Below the pieces are notes generated by a model, which saw only the letters and a program-made list of their open reading frames with translations, made no database searches and was not told where the DNA came from. A DNA stretch of 64,000 bases from Sphingopyxis sp. Root154 (GTDB lineage: Bacteria; Pseudomonadota; Alphaproteobacteria; Sphingomonadales; Sphingomonadaceae), in the NCBI RefSeq assembly GCF_001427105.1, contig NZ_LMGI01000003.1, positions 226,618-290,617 on the forward strand, written 5' to 3'. Positions 53,897 to 62,391 of this stretch are shown piece by piece. Every line of letters begins with the position of its first letter. Within the stretch, counting starts at the first letter, position 1. The translations under genes and the position numbers were made by a program.

Positions 53897-55176
53897 CGGA
53901 CGATCACGCCGCCTTTCATCACATGGTCGATCTTTTCCAGCGCCGTGATGTCGGCGAGCGGATCGGCCTTTACCGCGACGAAATCGGCATAGCGGCCCGG
54001 AACGATGGCGCCAACGTCGTCGCGGCCCATTTCGATTGCGGCGCGCCCGGTCGCGGACTGGATCGCCTGCATCGGCTTCATCCCATATTTGACCATATTG
54101 CCGAACTGACGTGCGTTGAGCCCGTGCGGATAGACGCCCGCGTCGGTCGCATAGCCGATATTGATGCCCAGCTCGACCGCGCGGCGGAAAGCGGCGCGCT
54201 GCGCGTCGGTCGTCTCGCGATTCTTGCGCAGATATTCCTCGGGCCAGCCTTCCTTGGTGCCGACGTCGTCGATGTAGGTGCCGTTATAGATGTCCATCGC
54301 AAGCCAGGTGCCGCGCTTCTTCGCAAGCTGCAGCGTCGTCTCGTCGGCGAGGCTGGCATGTTCGATGCTGTCGACTCCGGCGTTGATCGCATTCTGAATG
54401 CCGATCGCGCCATGCGCGTGCGCGGTGACCTTCTTGCCGCGGGCATGCGCGACTTTCACGACCGCGCGCAGTTGCTCGACCGTCATTTCGGGCGCGCCGG
54501 GTTCGGTGCCGATCGCGAGCACCGCACCGGTCGCGATCGTCTTGATGAAGTCGGCGCCATGATCGAGCAGGTAAGTGGTCTTCGCCGCCGCTTCCTCGGG
54601 CGTCGCAGCGACGCCGAGCCGCATGTCGGGCGGAAGCTGTTCGTTCGGAACCACGCCGTTCAACTCGCCGCCACCTTTCGGAATGGTCAGATAAGCGCCC
54701 GCGACCCACATGCGCGGGCCCGGCACGTCGCCGCGCTCGATTGCATTGCGCAGCGTCACGTCGGTCAGGCCGCGATAGGTGCCGACATCGCGCACGCTGG
54801 TGAAGCCCGCGTCGAGCGTGACGCGCGCATTGCGCGCACCGACGAGCGCGGTTTCGGCGGGCGATGCCTTCATCGGCGCGGCAAGGTCGGCGCTCTGCCC
54901 GAGATCGGCGAGATGGGTGTGGAGGTCGATCAGGCCCGGAAGCACGGTGAAGCCCGACCAGTCGACCACCTTTGCGCCGTCGGGCGCCTTTCCGCACGCG
55001 CCGACCACCTTGATGCGCTCGGCCTCGACGGTGATGCACTGGCCGGTGCGGACATCGTTCGAGACGCCGTCGATCAACCGCCCGGTCTGGACATAGAGGG
55101 TTTCGGCCGAGGCGGGCGCTGCGGCGAGTGCCGCCGCCAGCGCCGCGATCAGCCGGCCGCGCCGAACGCGTCGCAC
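53893..55176 (-). CDS. secreted amidohydrolase (imidazolonepropionase/Xaa-Pro dipeptidase-like)
   Basis: 427 residues. Signal peptide LIAALAAALAAAPASAETL. Metal-dependent hydrolase superfamily motifs: LIDLHTHLADL (HxH), the carboxylated-Lys region DFIKTIATGA, VTAHAHG, SIEHASL and GYATDAGVYPHG (final Asp ligand). The N- and C-terminal beta sandwich is present (VGACGKAPDGAKVVD; IVPGRYADFVAVKADPLADI). This group includes enzymes cleaving Xaa-Arg/Lys-Pro dipeptides or ochratoxin-like amides; the substrate is not assigned. GTG 55176 lies inside the last 28 bases of the upstream metallopeptidase gene; no better start with a signal peptide is seen. Confidence 0.85.
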   Translation of the reverse strand: MRRVRRGRLIAALAAALAAAPASAETLYVQTGRLIDGVSNDVRTGQCITVEAERIKVVGACGKAPDGAKVVDWSGFTVLPGLIDLHTHLADLGQSADLAAPMKASPAETALVGARNARVTLDAGFTSVRDVGTYRGLTDVTLRNAIERGDVPGPRMWVAGAYLTIPKGGGELNGVVPNEQLPPDMRLGVAATPEEAAAKTTYLLDHGADFIKTIATGAVLAIGTEPGAPEMTVEQLRAVVKVAHARGKKVTAHAHGAIGIQNAINAGVDSIEHASLADETTLQLAKKRGTWLAMDIYNGTYIDDVGTKEGWPEEYLRKNRETTDAQRAAFRRAVELGINIGYATDAGVYPHGLNARQFGNMVKYGMKPMQAIQSATGRAAIEMGRDDVGAIVPGRYADFVAVKADPLADITALEKIDHVMKGGVIVR

Positions 55177-56057
55177 TGGCGCGGATCCCCCGATTGCAGC
55201 CCACGGCGTAGCCAGCTCATGCGCTGCTCGCTCGTGCCGTGGGTGAAGCTTTCGGGCACCGGCCGCTGACCCGCCGAGCGCATCAGCGTGTCGTCGCCGA
55301 TGGCGTTCGCGGCGCGCATCGCTTCTTCCATATCGCCCGCTTCCATGACCGGCTGGCCAGCGCTGGTCTTCGCGCGCGCCGCCCACACGCCGGCGTAGCA
55401 ATCGGCCTGCAACTCCATGCGGACCTGGAGCGCATTGCCTTCTGCCTGCGAGGCGCGCTGTTGTGCGCGGCGGACCTGATCCGAAATGCCGCTGATCGTC
55501 TGGATGTGATGGCCGACCTCATGCGCGATCACATAGGCCTGTGCCGCGTCGCCCGCCGCGCCGAATTTCTGTTCGAGCTCACGAAAGAAGCTGGTGTCGA
55601 GATAGACGCCCTGATCGGCAGGGCAATAGAAGGGTCCCATCGCCGATTGGGCGGCGCCGCAGCCCGATCGATTGGATTCGGTGAAGAAATTGAGCGTCGG
55701 CTTGCGATAGCCGCTGATCAGACCCTGCCACACGGTATGCGTCGATCCGAATACGTTGCAGGCGAAGCGTTCGCTCTCGGTATCGCAGGCGACATTGGCG
55801 CCGCCACGGCTGTCGACGGCCGGATCGGCGGTGCCGCCGCCGCTGCTGAGCATATTGGCGCCGGGGCCGAGCAGGAAAAAAGCAGCCGCGCCGATCAGGA
55901 GGATCGTGCCGCAACCCATTTTGCGCCCGAGCAGCATCGGGAGAAATCCGATGAGAAGCCCACCGAGACCGCCGCCTCCGCCGCCGCCAAATCCACCACC
56001 GCTACCGCGGCCAAGGTCGCGGATGTCGTCGCCGGGATCATAGTCGTCGAGGCGCAT
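55149..56057 (-). CDS. neutral zinc metallopeptidase (YpfJ family)
   Basis: 302 residues. N-terminal RLDDYDPGDDIRDLGRGSGGG and a Gly-rich tract lead to one span (GCGTILLIGAAAFFLLGPG). The exported domain shows YRKPTLNFFTESNRSGCGAAQSAMGPFYCPADQGVYLDTSFFREL, zinc motif HEVGHHIQTISG (about 175-186) and MELQADCYAGVWAA with the third ligand, all typical of the YpfJ/PF04228 family. Membrane-tethered, active site in the periplasm; the physiological substrate is unknown. Start ATG 56057 matches family N-termini (MRxDDxR...). Its end overlaps the amidohydrolase start by 28 bases. Confidence 0.92.
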   Translation of the reverse strand: MRLDDYDPGDDIRDLGRGSGGGFGGGGGGGLGGLLIGFLPMLLGRKMGCGTILLIGAAAFFLLGPGANMLSSGGGTADPAVDSRGGANVACDTESERFACNVFGSTHTVWQGLISGYRKPTLNFFTESNRSGCGAAQSAMGPFYCPADQGVYLDTSFFRELEQKFGAAGDAAQAYVIAHEVGHHIQTISGISDQVRRAQQRASQAEGNALQVRMELQADCYAGVWAARAKTSAGQPVMEAGDMEEAMRAANAIGDDTLMRSAGQRPVPESFTHGTSEQRMSWLRRGLQSGDPRQCDAFGAAG

Positions 56058-56211
56058 GGGGCTTCTCCACCGGTAAAATGCTCGTTCCACCGCGATATTT
56101 ACAGCAGCGCCGGGTAATTGGAAGGGGCTTCGCATATAATCGAGCCATTGCAATAGGCTGTGTTGCGGTGCACAAATCTTGTCTCCGCCAAAACAAGGAT
56201 CCCCCGAGTCC

Positions 56212-57372
56212 ATGCCACGCCGTGCCGCCCGCGCCGCGCTTCCGCTTCCCGACCTCGTCGTGCTCGTTTTGCAGGGCGGCGGCGCACTCGGCGCGTTCCA
56301 GGCAGGGGTATATGAGGCACTGATCGAACTTGGCATCGAGCTCGACTGGGTGGCGGGGATTTCGATCGGTGCGGTCAATGCCGCGATCATCGCCGGAAAC
56401 GAACGCGACCAGGCCGTCGGCAAGATGCGCGAGTTCTGGGAAGGCGTTTCCTCGGCGCTGCCCTCGCTGCTGACGGTCGACAACGACTGGGCGCGGGAGT
56501 GGGCGCACATGGCGGCGGCGGGGCAGGTCGCGGCCTTTGGTGTACCGGGCTTTTTCATTCCGCGTGTCCTGCCGCCCGCCTTTGCCGCGCGGCAGACGCC
56601 TGAGGCGGTCAGTTTCTACGACACCGCGCCGCTGGTCGCCACGCTCGACCGGCTGGTTGACTGGGACCGGGTGAACAACGGCAAGGTGCGGCTGTCGGTC
56701 GGTGCGGTGGCGGTCGAGACCGGCAATTTCCGCTATTTCGATACGAAACTCGAAACGCTCGATGCGCGGCACATATTGGCGTCCGGCGCGTTGCCGCCGG
56801 GGCTCCCGCCGGTCGAAATCGACGGGATATGGTATTGGGACGGCGGGCTCGTGTCGAACACGCCGCTTGAACATGTGGTCGAGTCGGCGAACGAGGATAT
56901 GCTGGTGTTCCAGGTCGACCTGTTCCCCGCGCGCGGCGATCGCCCGCACGACATGGAAGAAGCCTGGTCGCGTGAAAAGGACATTCGCTTTTCCAGCCGC
57001 ACACGCCGCATTTCGGACGGGCTGGTGCGGCGGCGCAAGGAGCACCGGCTGATCGACCGGATGCTGCAGAAATTGCCGCCCGAGTTCGCCGACCTGTCCG
57101 AGGTCAAGGCGGTGCGCAAGATGGTCGACTGCAAGGCGCTCAACGTCGTCCAACTGATCCACGAACCACCCGCCTGGCAGACGGGCGCGCGCGATTTCGA
57201 ATTTTCGCGCTCGACGATGGAAGTCAACTGGGCGCTCGGCCGCGATGCGGTCGAAGCCGCGATGAAGGACGGCCATCTGCTCGCCGACAGCATCGCCGAA
57301 GGGCGGTCGGACAGTTTCGCGGTGCAATCGAATGCATTGAGACCAAAGGCCGAGCCCGGCGTTCCTGAATAG
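56212..57372 (+). CDS. patatin-like phospholipase with DUF3734 C-terminus
   Basis: 386 residues. The patatin catalytic dyad is visible: oxyanion motif QGGGALGAFQAG (about 21-32), nucleophile in GISIGAVNAA (about 48-57) and Asp in YWDGGLVSNTP (about 208-218). The C-terminal part VQLIHEPPAWQTGARDFEFSRSTMEVNWALGRDAVEAAM is the DUF3734 region often found in alphaproteobacterial patatins. A start upstream at a TTG (56179) is possible. Placed 28 bases before 3-hydroxybutyrate dehydrogenase, suggesting a role in polyhydroxybutyrate or storage-lipid turnover, which remains inference. Confidence 0.9.
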   Translation: MPRRAARAALPLPDLVVLVLQGGGALGAFQAGVYEALIELGIELDWVAGISIGAVNAAIIAGNERDQAVGKMREFWEGVSSALPSLLTVDNDWAREWAHMAAAGQVAAFGVPGFFIPRVLPPAFAARQTPEAVSFYDTAPLVATLDRLVDWDRVNNGKVRLSVGAVAVETGNFRYFDTKLETLDARHILASGALPPGLPPVEIDGIWYWDGGLVSNTPLEHVVESANEDMLVFQVDLFPARGDRPHDMEEAWSREKDIRFSSRTRRISDGLVRRRKEHRLIDRMLQKLPPEFADLSEVKAVRKMVDCKALNVVQLIHEPPAWQTGARDFEFSRSTMEVNWALGRDAVEAAMKDGHLLADSIAEGRSDSFAVQSNALRPKAEPGVPE

Positions 57373-57400
57373 ACTCTCCCCCCACGAAAAGGATTTTCGC

Positions 57401-58186
57401 ATGCGCCTCACAGGAAAGACCGCCCTCGTCACCGGATCGACCTCGGGCATCGGTCTCGGCATCGCCAAGGCGTTCGCCGCCGAGGGCGCGTCGATCATCA
57501 TCAACGGGTTCGGCGATGCCGACGCGATCGAAACCGAGCGTAAGGGGCTGGAAGCGATCAGCGGCGGGAAGGCCGCCTATGACGGCGCTGACTTGACCAA
57601 GCCCGACCAGATCGAAGAGATGTTCCAGCGCGCCGAGAAGGATTTCGGCGGCGTCGATATCCTCGTCAACAACGCCGGCATGCAGTTCGTCTCGCCGGTC
57701 GAGGATTTCCCGGTCGAGAAGTGGGACATGATCATCGCGCTCAACCTGACCGCGGCGTTCCACACGATCCGCCATGCGGTGCCGGTCATGCGCAAGAAGA
57801 AGTGGGGGCGGATCATCGCCACCGCGTCGGCGCACTCGCTCGTCGCCTCGCCGTTCAAATCGGCCTATGTCACGGCCAAGCACGGTCTCGCGGGCCTCAC
57901 CAAGACGGTCGCACTTGAGGTCGCCGATGCCGGGATCACGGTGAATTGCATCAGCCCCGGCTATGTCTGGACGCCGCTCGTGGAGAACCAGATTCCCGAC
58001 ACGATGAAGGCGCGCGGCATGACGCGCGAACAGGTCATCAACGACGTGCTGCTGGCGGGCCAGCCGACGAAGCAGTTCGTGACGGTCGAGCAGGTCGCGG
58101 CAATCGCATCCTTCCTGACCCGCGACGAGGCCGCCAACATCACCGGCGCGAACCTCAGCGTTGACGGCGGGTGGACGGCCGCCTGA
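57401..58186 (+). CDS. bdhA: 3-hydroxybutyrate dehydrogenase
   Basis: 261-residue NAD-dependent SDR oxidising (R)-3-hydroxybutyrate to acetoacetate. TGSTSGIGLGIAKAFAAEGA (cofactor), NNAGMQFVSPVEDFPVEKW, which matches the BdhA family almost word for word, catalytic Ser in ATASAHSLVASPFKSAYVTAKHG with Tyr156 and Lys160, and CISPGYVWTPLVENQIPD. The C-terminus is GANLSVDGGWTAA. Downstream partner of the patatin gene, consistent with PHB mobilisation. Confidence 0.94.
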   Translation: MRLTGKTALVTGSTSGIGLGIAKAFAAEGASIIINGFGDADAIETERKGLEAISGGKAAYDGADLTKPDQIEEMFQRAEKDFGGVDILVNNAGMQFVSPVEDFPVEKWDMIIALNLTAAFHTIRHAVPVMRKKKWGRIIATASAHSLVASPFKSAYVTAKHGLAGLTKTVALEVADAGITVNCISPGYVWTPLVENQIPDTMKARGMTREQVINDVLLAGQPTKQFVTVEQVAAIASFLTRDEAANITGANLSVDGGWTAA

Positions 58187-58261
58187 TCGGCTGCGCCCTT
58201 GAGCAATCTTCTTCGCTCTCCTAAGGTTAACGGCAGAGGGATCGGGGAGAAACAGAGAATC

Positions 58262-58906
58262 ATGGGTCGCACCATATGGGTTTTGGCGGTGGCGCTGGGC
58301 GCCACTTTAAGCGCTTGCCGTACCGTGCCGCCGGTGCCGCCATCGGCGGCAGACGCGCCGCCCGACGCGAACGGCACTTGGCGTGCGACGTCGACCGATG
58401 CGGACAAGGAGCGCATTCGCGGCTGGTACAGCAGCTGGCAGGCGGCACTGACCGACGCCCGCGCGAAAGGCTTTGGCGCCGACATCGACCGCGAAGGTGT
58501 GCTGCTGCAACCGATGGCGGCATTGCCAAATCCGCATTTGCCCGCCGGCGATTACCGGTGCCGGACGATCAAGGTCGGTGCGCAGGGGCGCAGCGGCCTG
58601 TCCTATGTCGCTTATGGCTGGTTCCGGTGCCGCGTGGCGCCCGAACAGGGGCTGTCGAGCCTGACCAAGATTTCGGGATCGCAGCGGCCGGTCGGCCTGA
58701 TCTTTCCCGACAATCTGAAGCGGCAGATTTTCCTCGGCACGCTCGAACTCGGCGACGAGAAGATGGCGGTCAATTACGGCAGCGACCGGATGCGCGACAT
58801 GGCGGGGCTGGTCGAGCGGATCGGCGACAATCGCTGGCGGCTGGTGCTGCCCGCTCCGGCGTATGAATCCTTGCTCGACGTGATCGAACTGGTCCCGGCG
58901 AGCTAA
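58262..58906 (+). CDS. DUF4893-family lipoprotein
   Basis: 214 residues. A lipoprotein signal (GRTIWVLAVALGATLSACRTV; L-S-A-C) is followed by the DUF4893 domain: WRATSTDADKERIRGWYSSWQAALTDARAKGFGADIDREGVLLQPMAALPNPHLPAGDYRCRTIKVG, then YGWFRCRVAPEQGLSSLTKISGSQRPVGLIFPDN and GTLELGDEKMAVNYGSDRMRDMAGLVERIGDNRWRLVLP. Two Cys (YRC, WFRC) probably pair. Function unknown; the family is confined to sphingomonads and relatives. ATG 58262 puts the lipobox at the usual distance. Confidence 0.87.
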   Translation: MGRTIWVLAVALGATLSACRTVPPVPPSAADAPPDANGTWRATSTDADKERIRGWYSSWQAALTDARAKGFGADIDREGVLLQPMAALPNPHLPAGDYRCRTIKVGAQGRSGLSYVAYGWFRCRVAPEQGLSSLTKISGSQRPVGLIFPDNLKRQIFLGTLELGDEKMAVNYGSDRMRDMAGLVERIGDNRWRLVLPAPAYESLLDVIELVPAS

Positions 58907-58928
58907 TAAGAACAACAGGGGAATTAGC

Positions 58929-60242
58929 ATGCGAATTATGTGGATGAGCGCCGCGGCGCTGGCTCTTGCTGCGCCCGCCGCCGCGCAGACGCTCGGCGGA
59001 GAGGTCGAAAAACAGATGCCGTCGCTGATGGCGATCTACAAGAATCTGCACGCCAACCCCGAACTCAGCTTCATGGAAGTCCGCTCGGCGGGCATTCTCG
59101 CCGCCGAGACGCGCAAACTGGGGTATAAGGTCACCGAAAAGGTCGGCGGCACGGGTATCGTCGCGGTGATGGAGAACGGTCCGGGGCCGGTCGTGCTGGT
59201 GCGCGCCGACATGGACGGCCTGCCGGTCACCGAGCAGACGGGGCTGCCCGGCGCATCGAAGGTGCGCGTGACCACGAAGGAAGGCGTCGAAACCGGCGTG
59301 ATGCACGCGTGCGGCCACGACACGCATATGACCGCCTGGATCGGAGTTGCGCGGCTGATGGCGGCGAACAAGGCGAAATGGTCGGGCACGCTGGTGATGA
59401 TCGGCCAGCCCGCCGAGGAGCGCGGCGCGGGTGCGCGGATGATGCTCGCCGACGGGCTCTACACGCGCTTTCCCAAGCCGCAATATGCGCTCGCGTTCCA
59501 CGATGCCGCACAGTTCCCGGCGGGCAAGATCGGCTACACGCCGGGCTATGCGCTCGCCAATGTCGACAGCGTCGACATCACGGTGAAGGGCGTCGGCGGG
59601 CACGGCGCCTATCCGCAGACGACCAAGGATCCGATCGTGCTCGCCAGCCGCATCGTCGGAGCATTGCAGACGCTCGTCTCGCGCGAGATCAGTCCGCTCG
59701 ACAGCGCGGTGGTGACCGTCGGCAGCTTCCATGCCGGGGCGAAGCACAATATCATTTCGGACGAGGCGAAGCTGCAGCTTACCGTTCGCAGCTATAGCGA
59801 CGAAGTGCGCGATCACCTTCTGGACGGCATCGCGCGCATCGCCAAGGGCGAGGCGATCGCCGCGGGCATGCCCGACGACAAAATGCCCGTCGTGAGCGTC
59901 GACAAGAACGAATATACGCCCTCGACCTTCAACACCCCCGAATTCACCGAAGAGATGGCGGCGTATCTGAAAACGAGCTTCGGGGTCGATCGCGTCGTGC
60001 AGATGCCGCCGGTGATGGGCGGCGAGGATTTCAGCCGCTTCGGACGCGAAGACAAGAGCATCAAGAGCCTGATCGTCTGGGTCGGTGGGGTGCCGCAGGC
60101 CGAATATGACGCAGCGAAGAAGGAAGGGCGGACCTTGCCCAGCCTCCATTCGCCCTTCTGGGCGCCCGACGCGCCCGCGGTCATCTCGACCGCGACCGAG
60201 GCGCTGACGGCAATGACGATGAAACTGATGGCGAAGAAATAG
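58929..60242 (+). CDS. secreted M20-family amidohydrolase/carboxypeptidase
   Basis: 437 residues. Signal peptide RIMWMSAAALALAAPAAAQT. M20D motifs: YKNLHANPELSFMEVRSAG, LVRADMDGLPVTEQTGLPGAS, MHACGHDTHMTAWIG, IGQPAEERGAGARMMLADGLY, FHDAAQFPAGKIGY, KGVGGHGAYPQTTKDP (dimerisation lid) and the last ligand region MGGEDFSRFG. Relatives hydrolyse N-acyl amino acids or hippurate (HipO/AmaA type). The secreted form is common in sphingomonads; the substrate is unknown. Follows the DUF4893 gene by 22 bases and may be co-transcribed. Confidence 0.92.
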   Translation: MRIMWMSAAALALAAPAAAQTLGGEVEKQMPSLMAIYKNLHANPELSFMEVRSAGILAAETRKLGYKVTEKVGGTGIVAVMENGPGPVVLVRADMDGLPVTEQTGLPGASKVRVTTKEGVETGVMHACGHDTHMTAWIGVARLMAANKAKWSGTLVMIGQPAEERGAGARMMLADGLYTRFPKPQYALAFHDAAQFPAGKIGYTPGYALANVDSVDITVKGVGGHGAYPQTTKDPIVLASRIVGALQTLVSREISPLDSAVVTVGSFHAGAKHNIISDEAKLQLTVRSYSDEVRDHLLDGIARIAKGEAIAAGMPDDKMPVVSVDKNEYTPSTFNTPEFTEEMAAYLKTSFGVDRVVQMPPVMGGEDFSRFGREDKSIKSLIVWVGGVPQAEYDAAKKEGRTLPSLHSPFWAPDAPAVISTATEALTAMTMKLMAKK

Positions 60243-60245
60243 CTG

Positions 60246-61127
60246 CTACTTCAGCGTCGCCAGCCAGTTCAATATTTCGGCCTGAAGCCGGATGCGCGCG
60301 TCCGACCAGCTATGGTCGGTCGCGACGTGGACGGTCTTCGTCCTGGTCCCGCCGGCCTTAGCGATCGCGGTCGAAAGCGCATTGCTCATCGGTGCCAGCC
60401 CATCGTCGGATGTCAGGACGAACAGGGTCGTCTGCGCTAGTTGCGGAGCGGATTTCACGAAATCGAAGCGGTCGGTGTTGGCGATGATTTCGTCGGCCAA
60501 GATCTCGGGGGTTGTCCCGGCGAGTGCCTCCATTCCGTTGTCCGCCAATGCCTTCACCGCCTGATCGCGCGGCAGTTCGCCGAGCCAGCCCATATTGCCC
60601 GCCGAGATCATCGCGGCGCCGAGCAATTCCTTGTCGTGCGCGGCGGTGAGCGCGGTGACCCAGCCGCCCATGCTGTGGCCCATGATCACGAGCCGCTTCG
60701 GGTCGATACGCAGCTTCGTGGCGTTGGCGGGATCGCGTGCAAAGGCCAGCGCCGCGTCGGCATCCTCCAGATTTTGCGCAAAGCGATAATCGCCGGGGCT
60801 GCCCCATGATCCGCGATAGTTGAAGGTGATCACGGTCCAACCCGCGCGGCGCATCGCCTGCGCGAGGTCGAGGCTCTTCTCGTTGCCGGGCAGGCCATGG
60901 CAGAGGACGACGGTCGGGTGCGGGCCGGCTCCGGCGGCGACATAGACGACGCTGTTGATCGCGACCTTGCCGCTGGGGATATGGACAACCTCCATCGCCG
61001 CGGGGTGCGCCTTGTCGGCAGGCGGGTCGGTGTAGATAGCGGCCGGAATATCGGCCGGGCTTGCCGCAAAAGCGGGCAAGGGCAGGGCGGCCAGCGCCGC
61101 GGCGGAAATCCATATCCTCATTTTCAT
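60246..61127 (-). CDS. secreted alpha/beta hydrolase
   Basis: 293 residues. Signal peptide RIWISAAALAALPLPAFAAS. Hydrolase motifs: HPTVVLCHGLPGNEKSLDLAQ (oxyanion HG), VITFNYRGSWGSPGDYRF, nucleophile Ser152 in LVIMGHSMGGWVTALTAA, LFVLTSDDGLAP (acid) and VATDHSWSD (His). Probably an esterase or peptidase in the periplasm. ATG 61127 overlaps the stop of the enoyl-CoA hydratase gene (ATGA), so both form an operon. A second Met lies two codons on. Confidence 0.88.
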   Translation of the reverse strand: MKMRIWISAAALAALPLPAFAASPADIPAAIYTDPPADKAHPAAMEVVHIPSGKVAINSVVYVAAGAGPHPTVVLCHGLPGNEKSLDLAQAMRRAGWTVITFNYRGSWGSPGDYRFAQNLEDADAALAFARDPANATKLRIDPKRLVIMGHSMGGWVTALTAAHDKELLGAAMISAGNMGWLGELPRDQAVKALADNGMEALAGTTPEILADEIIANTDRFDFVKSAPQLAQTTLFVLTSDDGLAPMSNALSTAIAKAGGTRTKTVHVATDHSWSDARIRLQAEILNWLATLK

Positions 61128-61888
61128 TCTCCCCCGGTCGTAAAACTGCCGCTGCGTCCGGCGCCTGCGGTAAAGCGTTTCGCCCCCTCCGCGGCGCCTT
61201 CGCGCAGCGGGGCAACCCCGGCATGCGCTTCATGCGCGAGCGCGCCTTCGATGTCGAAATCCCACTGGCGATACGCGCTAAGCCTGTCGCTGTTCATGCA
61301 GATTTGCGGAAAGGCGGCGATCTGTTTCGCGAGCTCGATCGCGGCGCCGAGCGCTTCGCCATCGGGAACAACACGGTCGGCCAGACCGATTTGCAGCGCC
61401 TCGTCGGCGGCAACCGGGCGGCCGGTTAGGATCATGTCGAGCGCGCGGCCCTGGCCGACGATGCGCGGCAGGCGAACGGTGCCGCCGTCGATCAGCGGCA
61501 CGCCCCAGCGGCGGCAATAGACGCCGAACACCGCGCTGGCCGCCGCGACACGCAGGTCGCACCACAGCGCGAGTTCGAGCCCGCCCGCGACGGCATGCCC
61601 CTCGACCGCGGCGATCACGGGCTTTTCGAGCAGCATACGCGTCGGACCCATCGGGCCGGGACCGTCGGGGTCGTAGCGCAACGTGCCGACGGCATTGAGG
61701 TCGAAGCCCGCGCAGAAATGCCCGTCGTTGCCGGTCAGGATTGCGACCCGTGCATTTTCGTCGGCGGCGAAGGCGGCGAAGGCATTCCGCAAGGCGACCG
61801 CGGTATCGGGATCGACTGCGTTGCGGCGCGCCGCGCGGTCGATGGTGACGATCGTGACGGGGCCGTCGCTTTTCACAAGCACGCTCAT
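61124..61888 (-). CDS. enoyl-CoA hydratase/isomerase family protein
   Basis: 254 residues, crotonase fold. SDGPVTIVTIDRAARRNAVDPDTAVALRNAFAAFAADENARVAILTGNDGHFCAGFDLNAVG (oxyanion strand FCAGFDL), then KPVIAAVEGHAVAGGLELALWCDLRVAAASAVFGVYCRRWGVPLIDGGTVRLPRIVGQGRALDMILTGRPVAADEAL. The GGLELAL helix and the Asp/Gly active-site region support crotonase function, but one catalytic Glu is replaced near GVPLIDGG, so the precise reaction is open. The strong GAGGAGG site sets ATG 61888. Cotranscribed with the alpha/beta hydrolase. Confidence 0.9.
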   Translation of the reverse strand: MSVLVKSDGPVTIVTIDRAARRNAVDPDTAVALRNAFAAFAADENARVAILTGNDGHFCAGFDLNAVGTLRYDPDGPGPMGPTRMLLEKPVIAAVEGHAVAGGLELALWCDLRVAAASAVFGVYCRRWGVPLIDGGTVRLPRIVGQGRALDMILTGRPVAADEALQIGLADRVVPDGEALGAAIELAKQIAAFPQICMNSDRLSAYRQWDFDIEGALAHEAHAGVAPLREGAAEGAKRFTAGAGRSGSFTTGGE

Positions 61889-61996
61889 GCAAACCTCCTC
61901 CTTCTTCCATTGCAGCGTGCCGGGGCGCCGGGGGACTTGCAAGCCGCGGGACGGCACCCTAAATAAAAGAAATGCGGGCCGGGCCCCTCTGGCGTC

Positions 61997-62049
61997 GGCG
62001 GGATATTTCCCGCCACGTGATGTCGGACCGCATCGGGTGACCCCGATGC
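61997..62049 (+). promoter_or_regulatory. structured leader upstream of DUF465 and terC-like genes
   Basis: Two perfect hairpins: GGCGGG (61997-62002)-ATATTT-CCCGCC, and GCATCGGG (62030-62037)-TGAC-CCCGATGC. A third weak pairing (TGATT/AATCA) sits next to the AGGAGG site of the DUF465 gene. The region is about 80 bases upstream of that gene. No yybP-ykoY consensus was recognised, so it is only noted as a possible leader. Confidence 0.35.
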
Positions 62050-62128
62050 TCTGGCCCTATCTCCCCCCTGTTTCTCGGGGTCCCGGCATCGGCGTCACCT
62101 GCTTGATTTCTCAATCAGGAGGCCCTTT

Positions 62129-62323
62129 ATGACTTTGAATCCCAATCTTTATCGCCTGACCGTGCTGCATCGCCAGCTCGACGATGCCGAGCGCCGCGAG
62201 GTGCGCCGGCGCGGCGCCGATCCGTTCCGCCTGCTGCGCCTGAAAACACTGAAGCTCGCGGTGAAGGAACGGCTTGCCGCTCTGACGATGCGGCCCGCTC
62301 TGCGTCCGGCGCTCGCCCGCTAA
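62129..62323 (+). CDS. DUF465/YdcH-like small protein
   Basis: 64 residues: a charged helix pair, LYRLTVLHRQLDDAERREVRRRGADPFRLLRLKTLKLAVKERLAALT. The DUF465 pattern of two helices separated by a PD/PF turn and a RLKxLKLxxKERL second helix is recognisable. These small cytosolic proteins have no established function. The ribosome-binding site AGGAGG is ideal, suggesting high expression. It precedes the terC-like gene by 68 bases. Confidence 0.75.
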   Translation: MTLNPNLYRLTVLHRQLDDAERREVRRRGADPFRLLRLKTLKLAVKERLAALTMRPALRPALAR

Positions 62324-62391
62324 CCCACCATAATTGACGACCGGGCACGCTGCCGAAAGGCGGCGCGCTCGGCATATCCAGGGAAATCACC

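Noticed and set aside
61960..62391. yybP-ykoY manganese riboswitch
   Set aside because: The conserved GGGGAGUAG-type core could not be found; only generic hairpins are present.
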